From: Membranipora membranacea
Taxonomy: Eukaryota > Bryozoa > Gymnolaemata > Cheilostomatida > Membraniporidae
Direction: 5' to 3'
Length of the DNA: 64,000 nucleotides
Assembly (NCBI GenBank): GCA_914767715.1
Contig: OU612065.1
Span: 26,600,001 to 26,664,000, forward strand
The notes beneath the pieces are model-generated. The model made no database searches, had not been told where the DNA came from, and was given only the letters and a program-made list of their open reading frames with translations. Position numbers and translations under genes: made by a program. This document shows positions 47,801 to 58,344 of this stretch, one piece after another (within the stretch, counting starts at the first letter, position 1; each line of letters starts with the position of its first letter).

Positions 47801-50800
47801 AGAAAGCTGAATGGAGTGGTCCAAAGATGATATAATTGATTATTTCATGTCTGAACCAGGTCTTATGGGATTTCCATTTGTTAATTAAATGCCTTAAAAT
47901 TGCTTAGTAACAGCACCCACCCCTCCTATTGATGCTTCTGACTAGCCTCTGAATTTTGCCTCCCCATCTCATTGTTGATAGCAGTAATTGATAGGCAGAG
48001 AATTCTTGCTCACATTTCCTGCCTCAGCTGAGGTCATGAACCTGATCTGTCAGTTTCACTTCCTATAGAGTAAACAAGAGGCACGTCTGTTGATCACAAT
48101 TAAAGATTCTCAATCATCAAAGGCTAAAAAATGTTGGAATATCATTTGAAATGATTCAACTGCCAATTTGAGTTAGTATGTCAAGGGCTGATGTCATTAT
48201 TTCACCTAATTCGAATGCATCCCTTAAAAAGGACAATCTGTTGGGGAAAACTATTTGCCGACCAGGTAATCACTCTGATATGTAGCCTCAATCTATAATC
48301 TTTGAGCTATACCGACTACATCACCTCAAATATCCAAGACCTGTAGCAATAGTAGCGATTGATTACCCAGCGTCAATTTTCCGTAAACAAGTTTTTGATA
48401 CAAATTCAATTTCGGAAATTACCGATTTAATTAGATGAGTATTTGTGAGCGCTTGAAAGTCATTTGAGATGAATAATGGGCTTGAGATGCGTCAAGATGT
48501 ATCCTAATTGCGCAAAAAAGCTTACTTTCTATACGAGTATTTATGAAAACTTGGAAATCATTAAGATGAATTATGAGCTTGAGATGCGTTAAAATTTATC
48601 CATCTTACACAATAAAGCTTATCTTCCGACCAGTCTGCAGCGACTCATGACAGGTTTGGTGGATGTTTTGCTGAGAGAAAATGTGCTTGGCTGGTTTTCA
48701 AAGCATAATTTTAAATTTTATGGGACACTTTTTTTGCTACTTTGTCCTACTTTATTAGCTTTATAATGTCTCACAACCTTGGCATGAGCTTTTGAGAACT
48801 TGGCACTCCTCGAAGACTGGTATATGGAGCCGGGTATACAAACAATAACTCTCGCAGGCCTGCAGTTCAAGGGGAGGCAAAAGAGGCACTAGCTTCCCTA
48901 AAAAGCTAATTACAATAGCCTAAAACACTATGATTGAATAATTCATGTCAACATCATCTCCTCTCGGATTTCAATATCAACCAAAATCACCTGCGAAACC
49001 TCATCATCGTTAACAGTTGTGTGCCGATTAGCTACACCACCTCCTGCCCCTAATAAAGGATTTATTAACGGGATCGAACATAGGTGTGGGTATTCAGAAC
49101 GTTTGAGAAAAGTGAAATGGAGTGGACATGTGTTTGAAGAGCATCTCATGGGTACAATATACAATCGGATATGATGTGGCCTCACCGGCGTTGGTTGTTG
49201 TTTGGAATGTTCTGATATGTTTAGGCCTTGCTTGTGATGGTGGTAGCTTAGAACTTTTTGATAAACATCTATAAAATTCTACATCAAAACCAATATATTG
49301 GCCATAAATTTATTCTGCTTGGAGATTGTAATATTAATTGGAATTCCTCATCAACCAAAAAAACACATTTAGAGCAGAGCTTTAACTCTGCAGGGCTATT
49401 ACAGCAAGTTAATGGGATTTCATACATTAGCCATTTAGGGAGAGAAAGCTTATTAGACCATAACTGTGTGAAAATTATATGTTGGTCTCAAAACATGATG
49501 GCTCTTCAAGAGAGTGGTTTTGGGTGCCACCAGCCAAGCCACCAGCATTGACCAAAATTCTGAGCTAAGACGGCACTTTGGCTACAGATTGCTTACTAGT
49601 TGTCAGTATTTTGTTATCCTCATCTCATCTATGTTGGAGCGCAAGGAAATCACCACCCAAATATTGTTGGATTTGATCCCCCTTCAGTCAACTGCTGCTG
49701 GGTTATGTTGGGTAATTATGTTGGCTGTGTCGAACCTGAGTAGTCCCAATTCATGGTTATTGTCACTTTTTCAAGTCGGGTGAAAGGGATATGATATTGT
49801 ACAATAGCATATCAACAATCTCGTTGTTAACATGTGATTATGTTTTAATCAACCAAATCACATGTTAACAGAGTGTGTTGATTGTCAGCATTTGCTTCAG
49901 TTATTTTTTGTTGGTACAGCTCTATTTATCCTCAAAGTCAATGTAGGGAATTCTATAGCATTTTGGGACGATAATTCTTACAAGCAATTCCTTGTTCGTC
50001 GCGGACAAAATTTGTTGTGTCATATAAATGTGTGAGATGTATAACCACCTAACAAACTATACGCTTTTAAAGTCAAAGTTTTACCCAGAAGTAGAACAAG
50101 TTTGTTCCCTCTGTGGTGGCGGAGGTATATTGCAAAAGTCGGACTTCTGTAACGGCTCCTGGATACCAGACCTAGGCAATATCCCTCCGTCATAGGCATC
50201 TAAAGTTACAATTGTAGGGGGGGGAGGGGTGGCTGATACTGGACATTGGCAATTTATGCATGCTTGTAACTCCAGAAGCCTATGACCAGGACGCATAAAT
50301 GAGCCGCGGCAAGGATGTGCTTTAGTCATTACATAATGTTTATGCCGCAATAAACCCACCAACCAGGTTTGAGTTTAAATGACTTTTACTGCAACGACTT
50401 TCTAACTAGATGGCGGTTGGTCAAGGATTAGCGGATTTCAACAACACTGTGCTGACAGGCGGCTGTGTTGGCCTTTGTCAATTTAGATTTTAAAACAACC
50501 ATCTTTGATCTCATCTAATATTTCATTTGGTCAACAGCCTCAAATTTATGTAAGATATATTACATCAATGAACTAACCCCCATTGATTACATGTCAATGT
50601 AGTATTGCAAACAAAACATCGGCTGTATGTACCGATAAGTATTAAGAAAATTATTATCTTGCTGAGATTATTCAGTACAATACTACATCGAGACGTGGAT
50701 GAAGAAAAAAGCAAAGTTCAGCTGTGACAAAACTGAACGATTAATTTGATATGATTTCTTGGGGAGAATTTTACATTTTTTTAGAATTATTATCTATTTT

Positions 50801-53800
50801 TGTTATCTGTGCAAGTTTTTAACAAACAAATCCGGAGGAAAGAAAAACGAGGGCTACAAACAAAACGTCTAAATATCTTTTATGACTAAACAGATGCTAA
50901 AGGACATCAAGTAAGATGTTACAGCCCTGCCATATCATTGCACTCCCACTCCTACAAAACCAAAAAACCAAAACCCGTGGCCGTGTGAACAGGGCTACCT
51001 CCTTCCATCTACGTTAGAGCGCAAGGTAATCACTACGCAAATATTGTTGGATTTGAGTAGTCCCAATGCATGGCCATTGAGGTAACATAGACTCCTTGGC
51101 AAGTTGGGTGAAAGGGATATGATATTGTACGTTAGCATAGTACAATAGCATAGTACAATAGCACAATGACAGTGTTGATTGTCAGCATTTGCTTGCGTTA
51201 TATTTTGTTGGTACAGCTCTATTTATCCTAAAAGTCAATGGAGGGAATTCTATAGCAATTCGGGAAGATAATTCTTACAAACGATTTCTTGTTCGTCGCG
51301 GACAAAATTTGTAGTGGGTTTCCAAATCATTGGAGGCTTGAATGTTGATAAATCTTAATTTTAGTAAAGAAACTCATGAAAGATTCTGCCAAATTGTCCG
51401 CAAAACAGGCAGAAAATGCTCTAATTGACTATCTAAATACTAAAATTATTTCCCAATGTCCATATGAGTTTTCAATGTTGCAGATTCTGAATCAAAAATA
51501 ATTTTTATCATATAATGAGCGGTATTCAAGATAACCCTCTTTTCAGCACGTTTTTCCTATGCGGCGTGGGTTAAAAGTACCAAACTGGAGAGAGGACAAC
51601 TCAAAATTGGGGCCTAAATCTGAGCTCAGAAAACTGTCTATTGTTTGCCCTTGCTATTACCACATACTACTTGTAGAACATTCTTCATGAGCTTAACCAG
51701 GGGACTCACTCGTTATCACCTCTGGCTTGCAGTTATATTCGATAACAGACACGGCAGAAGATTCAATGGCTGCACTGCTTCAGTGATCCTTTTTCAGCTG
51801 CTGTGTAATCTACTAGTCTTCAATCTGGTACCGGCCGTAATACCAGATCACATCACTCATGGAGACCTTGTGTACTATGCCTTTCCGTTCAATGCGGTTG
51901 CTTTCATAATAGGTGCCATCATGGAGGTAATATACACTTAAACTACACTATACAATATATAATATATGTAATACGTAATATGATATGATATACATGGATC
52001 AAACTCAGCAGCATCTATCTCAACTTGTGGTACTCTTGTACGGTTGTGAGTTTGCATACTGCCTGATGCCGCTGATCGGGGACGCGAGACTGTAACTCTA
52101 GCTTTTCAGGATGCTGGTGATGCTCAGATGCACTAGCTATCATTATATATACTAGGCAAAAAAATCAAGTTATAGCATCCTCTTTATGGATTTGAAAGGT
52201 ATGTAGATAAATAAATAAATGTGAATAAAGTTTCCAGACCTTCTTTTACAGATCATAAGCAGGAATATAAGACCAAGGATAGCTTGCATTTGCCCGTTCC
52301 ATCATGACTGGGATGCAGAGAGGGTTGCCTATAGAAACTCAGTCAAAATTGAAATAGCTAGAAAACCGCTCAAGTTCAAACCTCACCCTACTTATGAGAG
52401 CCTGCTGAAATGTCTAACTCGTAAGTCAGCACAGTCTCCTATTCAAAATTTTATGTTTCTGCTGAATAATCTGAATAACTTATTGTCAAACAGGCAAGTT
52501 TCTTCAATATCTGATTACTGCAAAACCTGATACTTAAGTCACCAGACTTATAAATGAAGCTTAGTGACTTATAAAATGATACGAGTAAACGCGGCATATA
52601 TGTGAATAAGTTTTCCTTTTTGTTAGCCATAGATGGTGCCTTGTAAGTAAGAGTAAGTAGAGATTGATCATAGAGGTTATGTCTTCGAAATGGTTCATAA
52701 ATGGTTTCAAGTGTGTAGTGACTTAAAAGTGTGTGGGGACTTGAATATGTGAAACAAAGTATTTTTGAAAACTGAAAACACAGCAATTAACTTACAAGTC
52801 AGGAGTGTCTGTCAGGAGTTGTCTTTCAAGAGGGATGCTTTACTAAAGCAAGTCATCGCTATCACATCACTCAAAATTATCACTCACTTGGTATTTCAAT
52901 TAGAAAAATTCTTTCCCAAATCGCCTACTCAGAATGTAGATAGTTTTATCAATGACTGAGCGATTCAGGAGCAAGAGCCTAGCAGGTATGACTCACTCAA
53001 TGAATGATCAGATTGCGATTTTGGCTGTTTCTAATTGAAAGATACCCCTGGTGACTTTATAGTGAGGTTTTACAATATTAATGCAATGATCATCATCAGG
53101 GTATCCTATATTCTATAATATGTTTCGACCAAACTTTGCACTGATCTACACAGAGGATGATTGGAAGAGAGCTCGAGGAGTGGCTCGGGACGTGTGGAAG
53201 AAGATAAGAAGTGACACCATTACTGATGAGATACTGGATGATATAATCAAAGCTTTCCTCTATAGATCAGCTCAGAAAATCAGCAAAGGGGCAGCATATG
53301 AAGATGAGGTAAGTTATAGACCAATTTTGGTCCCATTTGCCTGTATTCGGAGTTGCTTCCCCTCCAGTGGAAAGCATTTGCCTGCATTAGGAGTTGCTCC
53401 CCCTCCAGTAGAAAGAGAGCAACTAGAATGCAGGCAAACTGGATCAAACTTGTTCTAGGTGAGTTAAGACATCAAAGATATTTCAGATTGACTAAAGCAG
53501 AGGAACTATAGCAAAACTGCGCTGAATGGTGGTTGTGAACCCTATCATTTGAATGAGGAGTAGGAGGTGGCTCAGTGGTTAGAGCGCCGATCCTTCAGCA
53601 CGCAAGTGTTGAAGGTCATGGGTTCGAATCCCGCTGCAGTCTACTGACTACTGGGAGTTGTTGGACCCCCAGGTGTGCTCCAACCTGCCTAAAAACTGAG
53701 AGCAAATTGGCGCAGTCATTACAGCCTCGCCCTTAAGGCACACACTATTTAACCGCCACGATGTGGCGAGTGACGAACCCTTGCAATTTTAACCAACCAA

Positions 53801-56800
53801 AGATTTTCTGAAGCAAAATGCCATTTTTATTGCTCAGTTGTATTATGTTGTCTCTTGTGATATAGAAACTGAGAACAGGTTATGACAGTGGGACACCAGC
53901 AGAATCCGGCAGCGAGGGTGTGAAGGTAAGACAAATCTTAATTCATTGTCTTAATCGACAAAATCATTTTTAAACTCAATGTGTGGATATCACAACAGCA
54001 CAAATGGATTAAGATCATGACATATATGTAGGTATGTAAAAGATTCCTTCGCACGACATGGTATTAATGATTTGCCTTGTATGGTGAACCCCACATGGCA
54101 ACATTTAAGTAGGAGTATGCCCTTGATTTGCAGAACAAAAATGCAAACGCTGATACCAAGACCTTCCAAATGGCCATGCATGATACGATCAACAACATGA
54201 AGATAGACTTTGCTGAGATGCTGAGAGAAATGGAAGTTAGGCCGTATCGCAGCAATGAGAGAGACCCTTATGTGCTGACAGGCAGAGAAGGATTAGACCA
54301 ACCCTGGTTCTCTAAAGACTACTGTAATGAAGTCAAGGTAGGATGTTTCGGCAGCATACTTGCTCAATTTTCACCGCCATGTCCTGATCGGGTGGCGGGT
54401 TCTAGTCTGACTCCCAGTTCCACCAAACTTTTCCATCTTACTTGATAACTGGCATCACCTCGGTCTAAATCTACCCGCCATTGATTGTTTTGGCATCATA
54501 CTGATAGCTGATAGAGAATATTATGATATCTCGAGACAAGGGGTTATCTCGAACGACCATATATGAATGGTACAGAGTGAAAAAAATGGCTACAATGTTT
54601 TCTTAAAAAAATAACCTAAAAGGTACTTTGCTGAAGTCAGCGAATTTCCCCTAAAATCTATCCTGCTAGAGATTGTAGCTGCGGAAAATGCCAGATATCA
54701 GATGCCAGAAGGCACATATATAAAATAAAAATTGTATATATACGAATGACGTTGTTATTGCAGGGCGGCTATGGACAGCTAAACAAGAATTGCAATGCTG
54801 GAGGATATGATGCTGATTCTAGTGAAGAGAGCATAACTTCAGAGGAGTTTGCTAAACCTACCGCACCGCTCATAACAAGTTCTCCAAAACAAGCCAAATC
54901 AAGAAATTCTGCCTCACCTAAGACCTCATCATCATCCAAACAAAATAGCAAAACTGTCCTCAACAGAAACACCAATGTAAGGGAGATGCATACCACAATT
55001 GTATAAAAATCCTCCAGAATGCAATAATGCAAGTCCAAATATGAAACTGAGACTATTAGGTTGTTAGAGAGAGTCTTATCGCTTCTCTGCCTATTGGCTA
55101 AGATCAAAGTGTCACTGACAATGGGTGATTAATGTCTGTTTCAGTTTTTGGCAGCATGCTGCACACTCACGCTTAAGAGGTCCTCTATGTCCTCACCTCT
55201 AGGATGCATTCCAGTTTTCTAGGATGTATCGCACTCTCAGTAAAAGGATTTAGGGGCAGCCCACCCTCTGTTTTGTCATAAACAGGACCTTATCGAATTT
55301 CTGGTAACCTGAGATTCGAATGATTTAGTATGTTGTGTATGCGCAAACCACCACACGCATTAACAAGCTTATAATTTATTTGCGTTTCACCAGGCATCAG
55401 GAGCATACAAAAGAGCCAGACAAGAGATAAATGAAGAGAAGTATGTACCTGACCCTAATGACAAAGAGACAGTTGTGATCTACACAATCAAAGATGGCGA
55501 GAAAATGCCAGGAGAAGACGATAGAGTTCATAAGAGCAGGGTCTTGTTTATGTCGTAAGTTTGTGAACATGATTATAATTGATTTTAAAACTTTATTATA
55601 TTTGATAAGAAAGTTTTTTTCAAAACTAGCCATGAAGAGAAAAAAAAGGGAGAGAATGTGATGCGAAAATGATTGTGAAGGAGAGTCCCTTATGCATAGC
55701 GAGTGGTTGCCTGTGATAACAGACTTTTGTAACGCATTAGGTCAGCCTTTCCATAATATTGGCTTGATAACAGGTCTGGAATGCCAATAGGGCAATCAGA
55801 ATTGAAAGAATTTCTGTAGGAAACAACATCAGTACCCTTTACTGCTAAAATTGAGAGTATTCCAACCAACATCAATGTGTAGACAACTCCCAAATGAGAC
55901 AATGTTTTTGGGCCAGCCTCTCTGAGAACATTATACTGGCATTTTGAGAGTTGGCGCATCCTGATAACGGACCAAGAAAGTTCTTTATTTTCCTGCTGTT
56001 TTATTCTTTTTGGTGTGTTGTTTATGTTGGGAAATATTATCCAATATTTTTTTTATTGTTATTTATCGCAGGGATCTCGAGTTTATTATTAAATCACCTT
56101 GTAAAGACACTCTCGCCTGCATTAAGCTCCACAATGCTCTCAGTAAAGCTGTGGCCTATGAGGTGAGAGCAAACAACCCCACAGTCTATGAGATACAGCC
56201 CAACATCGGACTCATTCAACCAAGAAAAACTGTCGATATATGTATTTGGCTAACGCAAGGTAAGAACGTGTTTGCAGTGATGATTTCAATTAGGTTTACC
56301 ATATTTTATCCAACACTGATGCTATTGTATGTATATCTCTGATAGATAGTGAATTAATTCACTTAGCCTTGAGTTCAATCAGGAGGAATTAGGTTTGAAG
56401 ATAGTATTATGGGTGGGATCACATAAGGTACTCAGACTAAAATGACTATTAGAGGTAGACTTAGCCTTATCTAAAAGGCCCCTTTTTATTTTGCTTTTAA
56501 AAACAAACCAAAAAAAGGGGCCTTTGAGATAAGGCTAGGTAGACCATGTCATTTGTTTAAGCTTTGCACTATTCACTATACTTATACCACAAGTTTCTCT
56601 AACAACATGAGTTACCTCTATATGGGGATCAATTCTGTTATACAGTATCAGATCTTTCTGTGCTTTTAGGTTATGATGTGAAGGTGTTGGACAGCATTCT
56701 AATAACAGCCAGACCAGTAGATGCTTATTACTGTGATCCTTCACAAATACGATGGCTCTGGAAGACAGCCCATAAGAGCACTGTGCTGCAATACGCGTGA

Positions 56801-58054
56801 GTTACCATGACAAGACATCAATCTCCACCCTCAAAAAATAATTTGTGCTAGAGATTCAGCCAATGACTTAGCCTGGGTTTCAGGCCAACGATGGGGCCAT
56901 GTCTGTATAGACAGTTTTCTGAGCTCTTATTTATGCCTCAATTCGGAGTTGTCCTCTCACCAGTTTGGTACTTTTATCCAACGCCGCATAAAAAAATCTG
57001 CTGAAAGAGGGTTATATTGAAAACCGCTAATAGTAGGATAAAAATTACTTTTGATTCAGAGTCTGCAACATTGAAAACCCTGTGAGACAGGGTTTCCAAA
57101 TCATCTGAGGCTTGAATGTTGATAAATCTTAATTTTAGTGACGAAACTCATGAAAGATTCTGTCAAATTGTCCGCAAAACAGGCGGAAAATGCTATAATT
57201 GACTATTCAAATACTAAAATTGTTTCCCAAACTATGTCCATATGAGTTGTCAATGTTCAGATGCAGATCCTGAATCAAAAAGCATTTTTATCCTAATAAA
57301 AGCCGTTTTCAAGATAACCCTTCTTTTCAGCACATTTTTCCTATGCGTCGTGGGTTAAAAGTACCAAACTGGAGAGGGAACAACTCCAAATTAAGGCCTT
57401 AATCAGAGCTCAGAAAACTGTCTATTATGGGTTGGGTTGGATATTGCTTCGGTAGTGCTATCTACACATGTATCATTATTGTGCATTTCTGATTAGGCCC
57501 ATGTGCTTGTTTTTTGGTTTTGTTTTGATTGGCTGATGCGTTTTGGTTTGTTGTTGGACTGAATCCCAGTCTACCGATTACTTTGAAAAACTCCTCGCCT
57601 CTCTACTTTGATACTCTGTGTGAGCCAAAACATTGATCAACATTTTTTGTGTATCTACTCAATAGATAAGTCAGTTTTGACTTCATGTATATTTTGATTT
57701 ATCCTTTGAAGGTTGCACTGTAGAGGAATAATACCTCGCAAGATCAAAGAGCCCTTAGATCTGACGACAGAACACTTACTGCAGCTAGAGCTAGAGATGA
57801 ACGGAGAACACACCAAGTTCTTTGTACCATGGACGCTCTACCCACTGTATCTGTTTTGCGCCCTACAGGGCGTGATCGCCTTACTCCTAGCTGTTCACTA
57901 CAGTCTGGGTATGGGTAGCGAAGAAGTGACGGAATGGGCGGAGTTATTTGGTGTAGCTGTCCTACAGCATATATTTGGCTTTGAAATATTGAAACTGATT
58001 ATGCTAGCTATGCTTGCAACACTGTGGAGAAAGAATTGGCTAGTGTTCACATAA
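44886..58054 (+). CDS. Polycystin-1-like PLAT protein with an inserted MSP (VAP-like) domain
   Basis: Fifteen exons: 44886-44981, 45295-45382, 45785-45919, 46303-46369, 46713-46856, 51677-51926, 52252-52420, 53100-53308, 53866-53925, 54134-54337, 54764-54976, 55394-55554, 56072-56259, 56670-56796 and 57712-58054 (817 aa; all phases agree). Order: helix 1 (CAVLVFFIFLFLFIITFIF, ~7-25); PLAT/LH2 (~48-165: HIYLVTFITGQRPCAGTKAD, QDWFLTEVIVQD, FTCCQWF); two helices (VILFQLLCNLLVFNLV; FPFNAVAFIIGAIMEII) as in the first helices after PLAT of polycystin-1; a long cytosolic loop; an MSP domain (~598-715: LEFIIKSPC, AVAYEVRANNPTVYEIQPN, GLIQPRKTVDICIWL); and two helices ending in WRKNWLVFT. The polycystin channel part and the large ectodomain are absent. 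An in-frame TGA precedes the ATG, though upstream exons cannot be excluded. Role inferred: membrane protein with lipid- or partner-binding PLAT and MSP modules. Confidence 0.82.
45599..45662. repeat. Fold-back repeat (CCTTGTCACAC arms)
   Basis: CCTTGTCACACGCCTAGTTT is opposed to its near reverse complement ending AGTGTGACAAGG about 40 bases later, forming a hairpin with an A/T-rich middle. Intronic (intron 2 of the PLAT/MSP gene). A similar design occurs at 56470-56544. Confidence 0.6.
46497..46570 (+). repeat. Short dispersed repeat, family E copy 1
   Basis: Contains AGTAGTCTGAGCCCCCAGAC followed by TCTTGCCC and GGCCGGGGC. The same blocks occur at 58768-58810. Too short and diverged to classify. 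Confidence 0.4.
47740..47990. repeat. Dispersed repeat family C, copy 2
   Basis: CAGGCCGTATTTCTAGGGGA followed by GGCAGGGAGGCCTTGCCTCC aligns with the unit at 40815-41030, including ATGTCTGAACCAGGT and TTTTGCCTCCCC further on. Lies inside the CACTA-like element. Confidence 0.5.
48857..48985. repeat. Dispersed repeat family C, copy 3 (partial)
   Basis: GCAGGCCTGCAGTTCAAGGG, then GAGGCACTAGCTTCCC and ATTGAATAATTCATGTCAAC align with copy 1. The 3' part is missing. Inside the CACTA-like element. Confidence 0.5.
49250..49560 (+). pseudogene. LINE endonuclease-domain fragment
   Basis: An open frame of about 97 codons contains HKFILLGDCNINWNSS and GRESLLDHNCVKI. This fits the C-terminal half of the apurinic-type endonuclease of non-LTR retrotransposons, where 'GDFN.' and 'SLLDHI.V' hold catalytic Asp/Asn and Asp-His residues. 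No reverse transcriptase follows, so it is a fragment carried inside the CACTA-like element. Confidence 0.6.
49612..50019 (+). repeat. Third, internal copy of the CACTA-like terminal repeat
   Basis: From CATCTATGTTGGAGCGCAAGG (shared part ATGTTGGAGCGCAAGG) to the terminus GCGGACAAAATTTGTTGTG, this stretch aligns with the right terminal repeat in the same orientation. It has a ~60-base insertion near 49675-49735 absent from the outer copies. It keeps the GTTAACATGTGATT palindrome found only in the left repeat, so it is closer to the left copy in that part. Confidence 0.65.
50093..50200. repeat. Short GC-rich inverted-repeat element, family F copy 2
   Basis: AGAACAAGTTTGTTCCCTCT then GTGGTGGCGGAGGTATATTG, with CAATATCCCTCCG opposing it. 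Related to 36563-36660. It abuts the internal terminal-repeat copy. Confidence 0.45.
53327..53455. repeat. Inverted-repeat element, family D copy 2
   Basis: TTGCCTGCATTAGGAGTTGC opposes GCAACTAGAATGCAGGCAAA, followed by CTGGATCAAACTTG. The GTTGCTCCCCCTCCAG(T) block is duplicated internally. The element begins ~20 bases past the donor of exon 8 of the PLAT/MSP gene. Confidence 0.55.
53560..53800 (+). repeat. tRNA-derived SINE, copy 2 (in a PLAT/MSP gene intron)
   Basis: Same ~240-base unit as 1095-1335, here on the plus strand: GTAGGAGGTGGCTCAGTGG, then TTAGAGCG and GGGTTCGAATCCC (A- and B-box), a shared tail GGACCCCCAGGTGTGCTCC, and an end at ATTTTAACCAACCAA. Inserted between exons 8 and 9. 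Confidence 0.85.
55078..55290 (+). repeat. U2-snRNA-headed SINE-like repeat, copy 2
   Basis: ATCGCTTCTCTGCCTATTGG then CTAAGATCAAAGTGTC at the head. The body aligns with copy 1 at 38806-39035 through GCTGCACACT, GAGGTCCTCTATG, ACCTCTAGGATGCA, AGTTTTCTAG and TAGGGGCAGCCCA. Located in intron 11 of the PLAT/MSP gene, sense to the gene. Confidence 0.75.
56470..56544. repeat. Fold-back repeat (AAGGCCCC arms)
   Basis: Left arm TAGCCTTATCTAAAAGGCCC... and right arm ...GGGCCTTTGAGATAAGGCTA are reverse complements over ~25 bases with one mismatch, separated by an A/T-rich loop. It lies in intron 13, between the two exons coding the MSP domain. Confidence 0.75.
56910..57422. mobile_element. Intact TA-flanked MITE (family A)
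   Basis: GACAGTTTTCTGAGCTC at the left end and the inverted repeat GAGCTCAGAAAACTGTC at the right end are each flanked by TA. About 510 bases, no coding capacity. It is the uninterrupted relative of 47135-51638. Lies in intron 14 of the PLAT/MSP gene. Confidence 0.8.
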
Positions 58055-58344
58055 CAGCATTTGATAGAGCAAAATTTGACTAGTCAAACAAATAGAAAAA
58101 AACACTGGCGTAGAAGAGACTAGATTTTGTTTTATGAGAAATTGCTAAAACAGTATTCATGTACACCAAGAGAATCAAGCAGTGTGTTCAAATGATAATA
58201 ATGCTCAGTTATAGAACTAGTATGCAAAAAACAATACAACTCATTTTTCTATTTAACAGAATTGATATAAATGTCGTCCATAATTCGCACCCTGGCCTAT
58301 GTAATTGCACTATCCTATGCTGTCTATGACTCAATATACCAACC

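Larger units (their letters stand above)
47321..51316. mobile_element. CACTA/EnSpm-like element with long terminal inverted repeats, inserted in the MITE
   Basis: Left terminus CACAACAAATTTTGTCCGCG. The right terminus, read inward on the minus strand, is CACTACAAATTTTGTCCGCG. The inverted repeats extend for roughly 320-370 bases (47321 to ~47690, and ~50996 to 51316) with high identity, and a 3-bp GGT target duplication flanks them (47318-47320 and 51317-51319). CACTA ends plus a 3-bp duplication are the hallmark of CACTA/EnSpm transposons. The interior has no transposase I can see. It holds a LINE endonuclease fragment, family C repeats and a third copy of the terminal repeat, so it is non-autonomous or decayed. 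It occupies most of intron 5 of the PLAT/MSP gene. Confidence 0.72.
47135..51638. mobile_element. TA-flanked MITE (family A), split by an inserted element
   Basis: The left half (47135-47320) begins GACAGTTTTCTGAGCTC after a TA. The right half (51317-51638) ends with the inverted repeat GAGCTCAGAAAACTGTC before a TA; the immediate inner bases show minor differences. Together they match the uninterrupted copy at 56910-57422. The break is at GACAGGGT|GGTTTCC, where the intact copy reads GACAGGGTTTCC, so an element inserted there and duplicated GGT. TA flanks and short terminal inverted repeats suit a Tc1/mariner-type non-autonomous element. Confidence 0.75.

Noticed and set aside
47321-50019. 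Alternative element boundaries using the internal terminus at 50019
   Set aside because: The right flank TCATAT does not match the left flank GGT, whereas the terminus at 51316 gives a matching GGT duplication and restores the MITE sequence.
53560-53645. tRNA gene
   Set aside because: A and B boxes are present, but the acceptor stem pairs poorly and the downstream ~150 bases are shared with 1095-1335. This is a SINE head.
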